Positions 35,921 to 47,020 of a stretch of DNA of 64,000 nucleotides are shown piece after piece. Location: positions 62,001 to 126,000 of the forward strand of contig CAWDDG010000007.1 of assembly GCA_963801065.1 (NCBI GenBank). The letters are read 5' to 3'. The position numbers and the translations under genes are program-made. The notes beneath the pieces are model-generated. The model was given only the letters and a program-made list of their open reading frames with translations. It did no database searches and was not told where the DNA came from. This stretch comes from CAWDDG01 sp963801065 (lineage in GTDB: Bacteria > Actinomycetota > Actinomycetes > Jiangellales > Jiangellaceae). Position 1 is the first letter of the stretch. Each line of letters opens with the position of its first letter.

Positions 35921-38616
35921 TCGTGCTGGTACCCCACACCCATTGGGACCGTGAGTGGTATCAGCCCTTCCAGGTGTTCCGGCTCGCGCTGGTCGAGGTC
36001 CTGGACGGTGTCATCGAGCGCGCCGAAGCCGACCCGGGCTTCCGATTCACCATCGACGGGCAGATGGCTGCCGTCGAGGACTACCTCGAGATCCGGCCGG
36101 AACGCCGGTCGCGGGTGGCAGCGCTCGTGGCCGGCGGACAGCTGGCGGTCGGGCCCTGGCAGATCCTGCTGGACGAGTTCCTATGCTCCGGCGAGACCAT
36201 CGTCCGCAACCTGGAGATGGGCTGGCGGGCTGCGACGGCGCTGGGCGGCGCGATGCCGGTCGGCTACCTGCCGGACATGTTCGGCCACTGCGCGCAGATG
36301 CCGCAGATCCTGGCCCGGGCCGGGCTCGCGGACGCGTGCCTCTGGCGCGGGGTGCCGGCGTCGGTCGATAGCCACGCGTTCCGCTGGATGGCGCCGGACG
36401 GGAGCGTAGTCCGGGTCGAGTACCTCTTCGACGGGTACGGCAATGCGCTCGACCTGTTCGCTCTGCCCACTCGGCTCGGCGAGTCCGCAGCGGCCTACCG
36501 CAAGGAGACCCGGCGGTGGTACGGCGACGACGCGGTCCTCGGGATGCTCGGAACCGACCACTCCGCACCACGTCCCGATCTGATGGAGCTCGTACGAGCG
36601 CAGCATGGCCCGGTCCAGCTCGACGTCGCCAGCCTTGCCGAATACGTCCAGCAACGTGCGGGCGACGTCGAGGACCTGCCGGTGGTCGTGGGGGAGATGC
36701 GCAGCCATGCGCGCGGCAACATCCTGCCGGGCGTGATCTCGATCCGGGTGGGCCTCAAGCAGGCGATGGCGAGCGCCGAGCGCGTGGTCGGCGAGGCCGA
36801 AGCCCTCGCCGCGCAATGGTCGGAACCGGCGTACCAGCGGTTCCTCGAACTGGCCTGGCGCCGGATCGTCGCGTGCACCGCTCACGACTCGGTGACCGGC
36901 TGTGGTGTCGACGAGACCGCGGACCAGGTGGCCGCCCGGCTGGCAGAGGCGGCGCAGATCGGTCGTGCTGTCCGCGACCGCGTCCTACGTTCACTCGCTG
37001 CCGCGGTGCCGGGCGGCGCCCATCTCGTGGTCAACCCATCGGTGCGGCCGCGCACGATGCTGGTCGAACTCGACGTGGTAGCAGCGGACAGCGACGAGCC
37101 CGTCTCCGCGGTTCTGCCGGACGGTAGGCCGCTGCCGGTCCAGGAGATCGCGAGGTCGGAGACCCTGCTCGCCGACGAGGAGCTCGACGCCTCCGAACTC
37201 GCCACGGTCCTGCGCCGGATCCACGGTCGCGAGCTCTTCGGACAGCAGATCGACGGCTACGAGGTCGACGCCGGGCGCCTCCGGCTGCGCGTTGCACACG
37301 CGCCCGAGATCCCCGATTTCGACCCGGCCGGGCTGCGGGACCAGCTGCTCGATGCGGCCGCCGAAGCACCCGGGCCATGGCGCGTGGTCACCGAGGCGCA
37401 GGGCCGCCGGCGCGTCCTCGTCGCCGTGCCCGTGCCGGCATCCGGACAGGTCGCGGTGCGAACCGGCCAAGCGGGCGTTGCTGCGGCCGCCGAGGCACCG
37501 GTGCGGGTGGATGGCCTGGCGCTCGACAACGGCTCCGTCCGGGTCGACGTGGCTGCCGACGGGACGCTGACCGTGCGCGGTGTCGACGGCTCGACGCTCA
37601 CCGGCGTCGGCCGGCTGGTGGACGGGGGAGACCGAGGCGACAGCTACAACTACGGGCCGCCGGCCCGAGACGTCGTGGTCGACGAGCCTCGGTCGGTCGC
37701 TGTCGAGACGGTCGAAACGGGGCCGCTGCGGGCGGTGCTGAAGATCGTCCGCGAGTACGACTGGCCGGCCCGGTTGTCCGCCGACGCCGACGTGCGGTCA
37801 CCGGCGGCGGTCAGGGTGCCGGTGACGACGCTGGTCGAGCTGCGGACTGGTGAGCCCTTCGTCCGGCTGGACGTGTCGTTCACGAATCCGGCTGCCGACC
37901 ACCGGGTGCGGCTTCATGTGCCTCTGCCGCGGCCCGTGACGACGTCGGCCTCGGAAGGGCAGTTCGCGGTGACCCGGCGAGGGCTCGAGTCCGAGGGCGG
38001 GTGGGGCGAGTTCCCGCTGCCGACCTTTCCCGCATCGGGCTTCGTGTCCACCGGTGACGTGACGGTCCTGACGGATCACGTGACGGAGTACGAGCTCGTC
38101 GCCGGCGGCACCGAGCTGGCGCTGACGCTGCTGAGGGCCGTCGGGTGGCTCAGCGTCAACGTGCACCCGTTGCGTGACGAGCCGGCCGGTCCACAGATCG
38201 CCGTACCGGGAGCGCAGTACGTCGGAGTGCCGGTGCACACCCGGTTGGCCGTCCTGCCGCATGAGGGTGGCTGGGCGAGTGCGCGCGCTACCCGGTGGTC
38301 CGAGGACTTTCGGTACGACCCGATGGTGTGCCCGGGCTCCGCGCCGTCGGACGCTCCGACTCCGGGTGCCAGGGAGGGCCTGGCCGTGTCCGGAAGCGGT
38401 GTCGTCGTCTCGTCGTTGCGCGGCCGCGACGACGGCGTCGAGCTCCGGCTCGTTGCGATGACGGACGACCCGACGACCGCGGGCGTCACCGGGCGCTTCA
38501 CCACGGCCCGACGTACCGATCTGCTCGGTCGCCCGTTGGGTGGGCTTTCCGTGGACGCCGGTCGGCTCGTGGTCGAACTCGACGCCTGGGAGATCGCGAC
38601 GATCCGCCTCCACTGA
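35917..38616 (+). CDS. GH38 alpha-mannosidase
   Basis: 899 residues from GTG 35917 (GTGA overlap). HTHWDREW at the N-terminus carries zinc ligands H9 and D11. The nucleophile is D120 in GYLPDMFGHCAQMPQIL. RSHARGNILPGV and CTAHDSVTGCG, with a further zinc His, complete the active site. The C-terminal half is the beta-sandwich region of the family. No signal peptide, so it acts in the cytoplasm on imported oligosaccharides or glycosides. It removes alpha-linked mannose with retention. Being translationally coupled to the two preceding enzymes suggests a dedicated route for a mannosylated substrate. Confidence 0.92.
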   Translation: MIVLVPHTHWDREWYQPFQVFRLALVEVLDGVIERAEADPGFRFTIDGQMAAVEDYLEIRPERRSRVAALVAGGQLAVGPWQILLDEFLCSGETIVRNLEMGWRAATALGGAMPVGYLPDMFGHCAQMPQILARAGLADACLWRGVPASVDSHAFRWMAPDGSVVRVEYLFDGYGNALDLFALPTRLGESAAAYRKETRRWYGDDAVLGMLGTDHSAPRPDLMELVRAQHGPVQLDVASLAEYVQQRAGDVEDLPVVVGEMRSHARGNILPGVISIRVGLKQAMASAERVVGEAEALAAQWSEPAYQRFLELAWRRIVACTAHDSVTGCGVDETADQVAARLAEAAQIGRAVRDRVLRSLAAAVPGGAHLVVNPSVRPRTMLVELDVVAADSDEPVSAVLPDGRPLPVQEIARSETLLADEELDASELATVLRRIHGRELFGQQIDGYEVDAGRLRLRVAHAPEIPDFDPAGLRDQLLDAAAEAPGPWRVVTEAQGRRRVLVAVPVPASGQVAVRTGQAGVAAAAEAPVRVDGLALDNGSVRVDVAADGTLTVRGVDGSTLTGVGRLVDGGDRGDSYNYGPPARDVVVDEPRSVAVETVETGPLRAVLKIVREYDWPARLSADADVRSPAAVRVPVTTLVELRTGEPFVRLDVSFTNPAADHRVRLHVPLPRPVTTSASEGQFAVTRRGLESEGGWGEFPLPTFPASGFVSTGDVTVLTDHVTEYELVAGGTELALTLLRAVGWLSVNVHPLRDEPAGPQIAVPGAQYVGVPVHTRLAVLPHEGGWASARATRWSEDFRYDPMVCPGSAPSDAPTPGAREGLAVSGSGVVVSSLRGRDDGVELRLVAMTDDPTTAGVTGRFTTARRTDLLGRPLGGLSVDAGRLVVELDAWEIATIRLH

Positions 38617-38624
38617 CACCGTAC

Positions 38625-38686
38625 GTTGATCATGGGAGAGCCCTGACATCGGGACGGCGCGTGGGCAGCCATGTGCCATGATCAAC
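38625..38686. repeat. Inverted repeat between convergent genes
   Basis: GTTGATCATGG (38625-38635) and CCATGATCAAC (38676-38686) are perfect 11-nt arms around a 40-nt centre containing CCCTGACATCGGG. It lies between the ends of the mannosidase (+) and the metallohydrolase (-), so it could act as a bidirectional terminator. However, the arms are not GC-rich and no T-run follows. Like the 90-bp element, its arm contains TGATCA. Confidence 0.5.
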
Positions 38687-38697
38687 AGGTCCCGGTA

Positions 38698-39966
38698 TCA
38701 GGGGGTGATCGCGACGACGGCCGCGAGTGGGGTCTCGAGGCGGTGCGGGCCCGGTGCCCCGGCGAACCGGGCGTCGTCGCCTCGCACGACCCGTCGGCGA
38801 CCGTCCGCATCCACCAGGACGGTGCCGTCACCGCCGATGGCGACGAGCTCGTCGTCGACCCGGAGCAGAACGGGCGCATCCACGCCAGCTGCGAGCGCGG
38901 TCCGGCCGGCGCGCAACCCGTCGAGCACGGCCGTGGGATCGTCGGACTCACAGGCGACCCAGGTGACCGGTGCCCCCAGTGGGCGGCCCTGCTGCGGGCT
39001 GTGGAAGTCGCTGCCGCCGACGGGAACCGTGCCCAGGCCCCAGGCGCTCCACCAGGCAAGTGGGCCGGTCCACGTACGGTCCAGCCAGGTCCAGTGCCAG
39101 ATCTCCGCCAGCGGCGGCCGCTCGTCCAGCGGATGGTGCCATGAGCAGTCGGCAGCCAGCGGGTGGTTGACCGAGAGCAGCCCGCCGCCGTCGGCGACCG
39201 CAGCGACCCAGGTCGATGCCGGTCGGCGGAAGTCGACCCAACCGATGTCACCGAACGCGTTGGCGTGTCCACGATCGGTGGTCACCTCCTGGCCCGGCAG
39301 GAGCGTGATGCCGTAGAGCTTCGCGACCTCTGGCAACGTCACGTGGTGGCTGACCGTGTTGTGGTCCGTGACGGCGAGGACGTCCAGCCCGGCGGCGACC
39401 GCCTGCGCCGCCAGCCCCGCGACGCCGAGCGACCCGTCCGAGTGCACGGTGTGCGCATGCAGATCGCAGGCCAGCCAGGTGAGTGCCGGCGCAGCGGGCA
39501 ACGACCTGCGTGGCCGCGGCGACGGAACCGGCGGCGCCGGTGGCTCGACGTCGGGCGGCGCCGACGCGGGCAGCTCGATCTCGACGTCGACGTCCACCCC
39601 GCCGGTTGGAATCCGGTGCAAGCCGAGCAGTACGGCCCAGATCCCCGCTTCGACATCACGGCGCGGACTTGACCGATCCGGCCGCGACACGCCGCCGTAT
39701 CGGGTGATTCGCGACGAGTCCGCGTAGGGCAGGTACCCAGGCGTCGCTGCATCCGCCGTGATGACGAACCGGTCCCGCGCACCCCCCGACCAGCCGCGGA
39801 AACCCGACGGGCCCCAGCAGCCGAGATCGACGACGCCGGCCGACCGGTCGTAGGTCAGCCGCACCTCCAGCGAGTCGACCCCGAGCGGCACCTCGAACGG
39901 CAGCTCCAGGTAGGGCGACGCGGCGCGGTCGTCCGGGGTGAGCGTCCGCGTGATGCCCGTGATCAC
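38698..39966 (-). CDS. CehA/McbA-family PHP-domain metallohydrolase
   Basis: 422 residues from GTG 39966. An N-terminal beta-rich domain (about 1-150, with YLELPFEVPLGVDSLEVRLT) is followed by a proline linker. The PHP domain (about 165-400) has DLHAHTVHSDGS, VLAVTDHNTVSHH, LLPGQEVTTDRGHANAFG, LLSVNHPLAAD and VGGSDFHSP. These His/Asp/Glu clusters bind a two- or three-metal centre. CehA/McbA relatives hydrolyse carbamates, and other PHP enzymes hydrolyse phosphoesters. No signal peptide is evident. It follows iolD on the same strand across a 95-nt gap containing a hairpin. A role in releasing inositol or mannosyl-inositol from a phosphodiester is speculative. Confidence 0.82.
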   Translation of the reverse strand: MITGITRTLTPDDRAASPYLELPFEVPLGVDSLEVRLTYDRSAGVVDLGCWGPSGFRGWSGGARDRFVITADAATPGYLPYADSSRITRYGGVSRPDRSSPRRDVEAGIWAVLLGLHRIPTGGVDVDVEIELPASAPPDVEPPAPPVPSPRPRRSLPAAPALTWLACDLHAHTVHSDGSLGVAGLAAQAVAAGLDVLAVTDHNTVSHHVTLPEVAKLYGITLLPGQEVTTDRGHANAFGDIGWVDFRRPASTWVAAVADGGGLLSVNHPLAADCSWHHPLDERPPLAEIWHWTWLDRTWTGPLAWWSAWGLGTVPVGGSDFHSPQQGRPLGAPVTWVACESDDPTAVLDGLRAGRTALAAGVDAPVLLRVDDELVAIGGDGTVLVDADGRRRVVRGDDARFAGAPGPHRLETPLAAVVAITP

Positions 39967-39975
39967 GAACGGTCA

Positions 39976-40022
39976 GCCCCTCAGATCGCGGGTCAGGCGA
40001 TCGCGATCACGCGTGGAGGGGC
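39976..40022 (-). terminator. Nested imperfect hairpin between iolD and the metallohydrolase
   Basis: Outer arms GCCCCTC (39976-39982) and GAGGGGC (40016-40022) enclose inner arms GATCGCG (39984-39990) and CGCGATC (40002-40008). It sits in the 95-nt gap after the iolD stop. It could reduce readthrough or stabilise the upstream message. There is no T-tract. Confidence 0.35.
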
Positions 40023-40061
40023 CAGCGGCTCCGTCGATCAGACCCCCGGACAACTTCTCTC

Positions 40062-41921
40062 TCACCAGTGGTCACGGCGGCGCTTGCGGGCCTCGTCGTA
40101 GGAGGCGCGGGCGACCCGGGTGGCCGGGATCGACGAGACCTCGGCCACGGGTACGTCCCACCACGCCTCGCTGCCCGGGGCTGGAACACTCGGATCGGTC
40201 CGGACATGGACTACCGTCGTGCGCGCAGAGGCGACCGCCGCGGCGAGCGCCTCTCGCAACTCGGCCACCGTCGTGGCCCGCAGGACGTCCGTTCCCAGGC
40301 TCTCGGCGTTCGTGGCCAGGTCGACCGGCAGGAGGCCGCCGTCCAGCCGCCCGGTAGCCGGGTCGCGGTATCGGTAGCGGGTGCCGAAGCCGCCGGAGCC
40401 GACGGACTCCGACAGCGACCCGATCGACGCGTAGCCCGCGTTGTCCACGAGGACCACGACCAGCTTGATCCCTTCGGCGACGGCGCTGACCAGCTCGGTC
40501 GGCATCATCAGGTAGGAGCCGTCGCCGACCATGACGAACACCTCCCGGTCGGGTGCCGCCATCTTGACCCCGATCCCGCCCGGGATCTCGTAGCCCATAC
40601 AGGAGTAGCCGTACTCGACGTGGTAGCCCTTCGGGTCGCGGGTGCGCCATAGCTTGTGCAGGTCGCCGGGCATGGAGCCGGCCGCACAGACGACGACGTC
40701 CCGCGGGCCGGCCATGTCGTTGACGGCGCCGATGACCTCGCTCTGGGCCGGCAGCGGCTCGTGGCCGAGCCCATAGGCCGCAGACACGGTGTCGTCCCAC
40801 GCACGGGCCAGGTGAGCGGCCTGGTCCCGGTACTCGTCCGCGACCGACCAGCCGTCGAGCTCCGTGGCCAGCGCGGCGAGACCTTCCCGCGCGTCGGCCA
40901 CGAGTGCGGTGCCGCCGAGCTTTCCGGCATCGAAGGTGGCGACGTTGAGGTTGACGAAGCGGACACCCGGGTCGGCGAAGAGTGTCCGGGACGCCGTGGT
41001 GAAGTCGGTGTACCGGGTGCCGACGCCGATCACGAGGTCGGCCTGACCGGCCAGCGAGTTGGCTCCGGGCGTCCCGGTTGCGCCGACGGCGCCGACGGCC
41101 TGCGGGTGGTCGAACGGCAACGAGCCCTTGCCCGCCTGGGTCTCCGCCACGGGGATGCCCGTCGCCTCGGCGAACGTCCGCAGCGCGTCCGTGGCCCGCG
41201 AGTAGATCACACCGCCGCCGGCCACGATCAGGGGTCGGCGGGCGACGCGAACCGCCGCGGCCGCGCGTGACAGCGCCGTGGGCTCAGGCAGGGCCCGCGG
41301 AACGTGCCAGACCCGCTTGCCGAACAGCTCGTCCGGCCACTCGTAGGCCTCCACCTGGACGTCCTGCGGGAGAGCGAGGGTCACGGCTCCGGTCTCGACG
41401 GGATCGGCGAGCACCCGCATGGCCGCCAGCAGGGCGGCGGGAAGCTGCTCGGGCCGGTTGACCCGGTCCCAGTAGCGCGACACCGGTCGGAGCGCGTCGT
41501 TCACGGACGTGTCGTAGGACCGCCGGTCCTCCAGTTCCTGAAGAACGGGGTTGGCGACCCGGGTGGCGAAGACATCGCCCGGAAGCAGCAGCACGGGCAG
41601 CCGGTTGATCGTCGCGAGCGCGGCGCCGGTGACGAGGTTGGTGGCACCGGGACCGACCGACGTCGTGCAGGCCAGCGTCGAGAGCCGGTCGGACATGCGC
41701 GCGTAGCCCGCGGCCGTGTGCACCATGGCCTGCTCGTTGCGCCCCTGGTAGTAGCGGAGGTCGTCGCCGGCCGTGAGCAGCGCCTCGCCGAGGCCTGCGA
41801 CGTTCCCGTGACCGAAGATCCCCAGACAGCCCGCGATCAGCCGCTGCTGCGCGCCGTCGCGCTCGGTCCACTGCTGGACGAGGAATCGCACCAAGGCCTG
41901 TGCCACGGTCAACCTGGTCAC
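40062..41921 (-). CDS. iolD: 3D-(3,5/4)-trihydroxycyclohexane-1,2-dione hydrolase
   Basis: 619 residues from GTG 41921, overlapping the iolB stop (GTGA). It is a thiamine-diphosphate enzyme with three domains. The N-terminal Pyr domain has QGRNEQAMVHTAAGYARMSD, with the catalytic Glu, and CTTSVGPGATNLVTGAAL. The central domain has PLIVAGGGVIYS. The C-terminal PP domain has VGDGSYLMMPTELVSAV, then DNAGYAS, the GDG-N cofactor motif. IolD cleaves the ring of trihydroxycyclohexanedione in myo-inositol breakdown. Full length. Last of the iolC-aldolase-iolB-iolD chain, all coupled by overlapping stop/start codons. Confidence 0.93.
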   Translation of the reverse strand: MTRLTVAQALVRFLVQQWTERDGAQQRLIAGCLGIFGHGNVAGLGEALLTAGDDLRYYQGRNEQAMVHTAAGYARMSDRLSTLACTTSVGPGATNLVTGAALATINRLPVLLLPGDVFATRVANPVLQELEDRRSYDTSVNDALRPVSRYWDRVNRPEQLPAALLAAMRVLADPVETGAVTLALPQDVQVEAYEWPDELFGKRVWHVPRALPEPTALSRAAAAVRVARRPLIVAGGGVIYSRATDALRTFAEATGIPVAETQAGKGSLPFDHPQAVGAVGATGTPGANSLAGQADLVIGVGTRYTDFTTASRTLFADPGVRFVNLNVATFDAGKLGGTALVADAREGLAALATELDGWSVADEYRDQAAHLARAWDDTVSAAYGLGHEPLPAQSEVIGAVNDMAGPRDVVVCAAGSMPGDLHKLWRTRDPKGYHVEYGYSCMGYEIPGGIGVKMAAPDREVFVMVGDGSYLMMPTELVSAVAEGIKLVVVLVDNAGYASIGSLSESVGSGGFGTRYRYRDPATGRLDGGLLPVDLATNAESLGTDVLRATTVAELREALAAAVASARTTVVHVRTDPSVPAPGSEAWWDVPVAEVSSIPATRVARASYDEARKRRRDHW

Positions 41922-42814
41922 TTGGCGACGCCGCCCGTCATCGGCAGCCTGGGGTCGATCCGCTGGCCCGCCCAGGCGTCGCGTACCCAGGCGTGGTCCG
42001 GGTCGTCGCTGATCCGCCAGGCGCGCTCGGGCGAAGGTCCGGCCATCACGTTGAGGTAGTACATGTCGTACCCAGGGGCGGCGATGGATGGGCCGTGCCA
42101 GCCACGCGGGACGAGCACGACGTCGCCATGCCGCACCTCGGCGAGCACGTCGATCCCCGGACCGTAGACGCGGTGATATCCGAAGCCGGCTGCCGCAGGG
42201 CCGGCGGCGATCTCGAAGTAGTAGATCTCCTCGAGGACCGATTCGCCGACGCTCTCGTCGTCGTGCTTGTGCGGCGGGTACGAGGACCAGTTGCCCGACG
42301 GTGTCAACACCTCGCAGACGAGGAGCTTCTCGGCCTCGAAGCCTCCGGGCATGCAGATGTCGTTGACCTGGCGGCTGGACGGACCGGCACCTCGCAGCTC
42401 GACGCCCACCGCTTCGGCTGGGCCGTACCGCACCGGAAGCCGTGACTCGCAGCGGGCGGCCGGCAGGGCGAACCGCCCCCCACGCTGCGAGGTGAGCGCG
42501 GCAACCGTGTCGCGGGGCAGGTAGGCGAAGTCGGTTACGCCCTCGAAGACCCCGGTGCGCCCGAACAGGTCGAACGTGGTGCCATCGCAGGTGACGGTGG
42601 CTGTACCTGCCAGCGGTAGCACGAGCATCTCGGAGTCGCCGGTCTCGAACTCGTATTCGCCTGCCGGGGGCAGCTCGATCAGGCGGAGGCTGCTGTGCGC
42701 CCAACCGGCGACGACGGGGGTGATCTCCACCGCGAAAGGCCCTCGGGCGGCCCGTCCGGCGGCCAGGTGCCAGTCGCGAGCCGTCACGGTGTGCGCCGGT
42801 CTTGTCGGTGTCAT
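41918..42814 (-). CDS. iolB: 5-deoxy-glucuronate isomerase
   Basis: 298 residues from ATG 42814, overlapping the preceding stop as ATGA. A double cupin; the metal site is in SYPPHKHDDESVGESVLEEI, with the His/His/Glu cluster and the EEIYYFE strand characteristic of IolB. GDVVLVPRGWHGP gives the last His. It isomerises 5-deoxy-glucuronate to 5-dehydro-2-deoxy-gluconate, the substrate of IolC. Confidence 0.93.
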   Translation of the reverse strand: MTPTRPAHTVTARDWHLAAGRAARGPFAVEITPVVAGWAHSSLRLIELPPAGEYEFETGDSEMLVLPLAGTATVTCDGTTFDLFGRTGVFEGVTDFAYLPRDTVAALTSQRGGRFALPAARCESRLPVRYGPAEAVGVELRGAGPSSRQVNDICMPGGFEAEKLLVCEVLTPSGNWSSYPPHKHDDESVGESVLEEIYYFEIAAGPAAAGFGYHRVYGPGIDVLAEVRHGDVVLVPRGWHGPSIAAPGYDMYYLNVMAGPSPERAWRISDDPDHAWVRDAWAGQRIDPRLPMTGGVAK

Positions 42815-43686
42815 AGCAGCCCGACGGCGGTGTCGACGGCAGACTCGACGTCTCCGTCGGCCGGGTAGAGGACGGTCCGACCGATCACCAACCCACGCGC
42901 CGTCGGATGGCGTAGCGCCTGCTGCCATGCGGCGAATGTGGCATCGGGATCCTCGGGCACCTCGCCGCCGAGCAACAGCGCCGGCAGGGTCGACGCAGAA
43001 AGCACCCGCTCCATGTCATGGACGACGGGGAGCTTGAGCCAGGTATAAGCAGAGGTCCGGCCCAGCCCGGAGGCGACGGCGACCGAGCGGCCGACGGCAT
43101 CGGCGGACAGGTCGTTGCGAACCCGCCCGTCGACCCGGTGCGAGATGAACGGCTCGACCACGGCCATCAGCCGGCGCTCGGCCAGGGCGTCGACGGCGTG
43201 AGCACACGCCTCCATGGTGACGACGGTAGCCGGGTCGGCAGGGTCGATCCGGAAGAGCATCTTGCCGCCGTCGAGGCCCGCGGCGGCGATGCCCTCGGCG
43301 TCGTAGCCGGTGAAGCGGTCGTCGATCTCGAACACGGTGCCGCCGAGCCCGCCGCGGTTCATCGACCCGATGACCACCTTGTCGTCGAGCGCTCCGAGCA
43401 GGAGGAGGTCCTCGACGATGTCGGCGGTACCGAGCACGCCGTCGACGCCCGGCCTCGACAACGCGACACAGAGCCGCTCGAGCAGGACGGCCCGGTCTCG
43501 CATGGCGTCGCGGTCGGAACCGGCTCGCAGCACGCCACGGGCCGGATGGTCGGCAGCGACGACGAACAGCCGCCCGCTCGGCCCTACCAGGCTGGTCCGG
43601 CGCTTACGGCGGGCCGCCGCCTCGGCGACCGCGTCCGGTCGGTGGACGCGGGTTTCGACGATGCTCGCCAACCGGTCAGCGTCCAT
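42811..43686 (-). CDS. Cgl0159-type (beta/alpha)8 aldolase of inositol clusters
   Basis: 291 residues from ATG 43686, overlapping the end of iolC by 11 nt. A class I aldolase-like barrel (DeoC/LacD superfamily): GRLFVVAADHPARGVLRAG, KVVIGSMNRGGLGGTVFEID, KMLFRIDPADP, and a lysine-bearing strand AYTWLKLPVV, the likely Schiff-base site. The same gene type lies in many actinobacterial iol operons, where it is thought to cleave the IolC product to malonate semialdehyde and dihydroxyacetone phosphate (the IolJ step). No other IolJ candidate exists here, so it probably fills that step. Confidence 0.82.
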   Translation of the reverse strand: MDADRLASIVETRVHRPDAVAEAAARRKRRTSLVGPSGRLFVVAADHPARGVLRAGSDRDAMRDRAVLLERLCVALSRPGVDGVLGTADIVEDLLLLGALDDKVVIGSMNRGGLGGTVFEIDDRFTGYDAEGIAAAGLDGGKMLFRIDPADPATVVTMEACAHAVDALAERRLMAVVEPFISHRVDGRVRNDLSADAVGRSVAVASGLGRTSAYTWLKLPVVHDMERVLSASTLPALLLGGEVPEDPDATFAAWQQALRHPTARGLVIGRTVLYPADGDVESAVDTAVGLL

Positions 43687-44632
43687 CGGCCACCTCCGCG
43701 AGCAGCTGCTCGACCTCGGCGGATGTGGGCATGGCGGCGGAGCACGCGATCTTCGTCGCGACGATGGCGCCTGCGGCGTTGCCGAACCGGAGCGTACGCT
43801 CCAGCGGCCAGCCGGCCAGCAGGCCGTGACAGAGCGCGCCGCCGAAGCCGTCGCCGGCGCCGAGGCCGTTCACGACCACCACCCTGATCGCCGGCACGTT
43901 GACAAAGCCGTCCGCGTCGAGAGCGAGGACACCCTCCGGACCCCGCTTGACGATCGCAAGCGCGACGCCGGCATCGAGCGCAGCCTGCGCCGCGGCCTTC
44001 GGGTCGCGCATTCCGACGGCGGTGTCGAACTCGTCGGGGTTGCCGACGACGACGTCGACGTGGCGCATCGCCTCCCGGACGTGCCGTCGCGCATCCTCGC
44101 GCGACGGCCAGAGCGTCGGCCGGTAGTCGAGGTCGAGGATCGTGTGCCGGCTTCGGCTGCGCGCGGCCAGCGCGGCGAGCGTCGCAGACCTGCTCGGCTC
44201 TGTGGACAGGCCGGTGACGGTCGCCCAGAACACGTCGGCCGCGGCGACGGCCCCGAGGTCGAGATCGTCCGGTGCCAGCGTGAGGTCGGGGGCACCGGAC
44301 CGGTAGAAGTAGATCGGGAAGTCGTCCGGCGGGAACATCTCGCAGAACGTGACCGGAGTCTGCCGGCCGGGTGACTCCGAGAGGAACCGGTCGTCGACTC
44401 CGTAGTGGGCGAACGAACGCCGCACCAGGCGGCCGAACGGGTCGTCCCCGACCCTGGTGATCGTCGCCGCGCGGCGTCCGTGCCTGGCTGCCGCGACCGC
44501 CACGTTGGTCGGGGAGCCGCCCAGGTAGCTCCGGAACGTCTCGACATCCTCGAGGCCGACGCCGACCTGGTCCGGGTAGACGTCGACGCCGACCCGGCCC
44601 ATGGTCAGCACCTCGAAGCCCGTCGACGTCAT
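43676..44632 (-). CDS. iolC: 5-dehydro-2-deoxygluconokinase
   Basis: 318 residues from ATG 44632. PfkB/ribokinase fold: LTMGRVGVDVYPDQVGVGLE near the start, YLGGSPTNVAVAAARHG for substrate contact, and NGLGAGDGFGGALCHGL with the catalytic Asp in GAGD. The MGRVGVDVYP opening is typical of IolC rather than other sugar kinases. It phosphorylates 5-dehydro-2-deoxygluconate. First gene of the minus-strand inositol operon. Its upstream region (44633-44778) is shared with a divergent GntR gene and contains a palindromic site. Confidence 0.92.
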   Translation of the reverse strand: MTSTGFEVLTMGRVGVDVYPDQVGVGLEDVETFRSYLGGSPTNVAVAAARHGRRAATITRVGDDPFGRLVRRSFAHYGVDDRFLSESPGRQTPVTFCEMFPPDDFPIYFYRSGAPDLTLAPDDLDLGAVAAADVFWATVTGLSTEPSRSATLAALAARSRSRHTILDLDYRPTLWPSREDARRHVREAMRHVDVVVGNPDEFDTAVGMRDPKAAAQAALDAGVALAIVKRGPEGVLALDADGFVNVPAIRVVVVNGLGAGDGFGGALCHGLLAGWPLERTLRFGNAAGAIVATKIACSAAMPTSAEVEQLLAEVADGR

Positions 44633-44721
44633 GGCTGTGGTGGCCCCTCCCGGCTGCCCCGCTGCGGCTTCGTCGCCACGTTGAGGCAGGCTGTCACACC
44701 GCCCTCCCCTCCCGTCAAGAA

Positions 44722-44744
44722 TATGTCCTAACATACTGACGTCA
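44722..44744. promoter_or_regulatory. Divergent iol promoter region with candidate GntR operator
   Basis: TATGT (44722-44726) and ACATA (44731-44735) form an inverted repeat around CCTA, directly followed by the palindrome TGACGTCA (44737-44744). TAACAT (44729-44734) can be read as a -10 for the GntR gene. On the other strand TATGTT (44735-44730) can be read as a -10 for iolC. A regulator bound here would control both transcripts. Binding by the adjacent GntR protein, with an inositol catabolite as inducer, is inferred. Confidence 0.45.
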
Positions 44745-44778
44745 CGTTCAGCGGTGCGTGGATGGCGGGAGGTTCCGA

Positions 44779-45518
44779 GTGAGCCAAGGGATACCGTCGC
44801 TGGTGGTTGACCGGGCCAGCCCGGTGCCGCTGTACTTCCAGGTCGCCCAGCACCTCGAGCAACTCATCGAGTCGGGTGTGTACCCCGCGGGCACCCGGCT
44901 GGAGAACGAAATCGTCCTGGCCGAGCAGCTGGGGCTCTCCCGGCCGACCATGCGCCGGGCCATCGAGTACCTCGTCGACCGCGGCCTGCTCGTGCGCAAG
45001 CGAGGTGTAGGAACCCAGGTGGTGCAGCCCAAGGTGCGGCGCCCCGTGGAACTGTCCAGCTTGTACGACGACCTCCGGGCCGCAGGCCGTGCACCGCGCA
45101 CCGAGGTGCTCAGTTTCGGTGTCGAGCGTCCGTCCGAGGTTGCCACCGACGTGCTCGGGCTCGCCGACGGCAGCGAGGTGTACGCCATCAAGCGTCTGCG
45201 CTACACCGGCGACGAGCCGTTGGTCATCATGCGTAACTACGTGCCGGTCAGCCTGGTCACGCTCGACCCCGAAAGCCTGCGGGCCAGAGGACTGTACGAG
45301 CTGCTGCGCAGCGCCGGTGTCACGTTGAAGATCGCGACCCAGACGATCGGCGGCCGGGCCGCGAAGGCGAACGAGGCGCGGTTGCTGCACGAGAAGGCCG
45401 GCGCGGCGCTGCTCACGATGACCCGGACCACCTACGACGACACCGGCCGCGCGGTCGAGTACGGATCGCATCTCTACCGGGCCTCCCGATACACCTTCGA
45501 GCTGACCTTGACGACCGG

Positions 45519-45522
<4 letters not shown>
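44779..45522 (+). CDS. GntR-family (HutC/UTRA) regulator of inositol catabolism
   Basis: 247 residues from GTG 44779, which GGGAGG precedes by 6 nt. The N-terminal winged helix (about 10-75) includes PLYFQVAQHLEQLIESGVYP, LAEQLGLSRPTMRRAIEYLV and the wing RKRGVGTQVV. The C-terminal UTRA ligand domain (about 90-240) includes VYAIKRLRYTGDEPLVIMRN and VEYGSHLYRASRYTFEL. It sits between iolC (divergent) and iolA (overlapping, GTGA). Local repressor of the iol genes is the simplest role. Confidence 0.9.
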
Positions 45523-47018
<1,496 letters not shown>

Positions 47019-47020
47019 AC

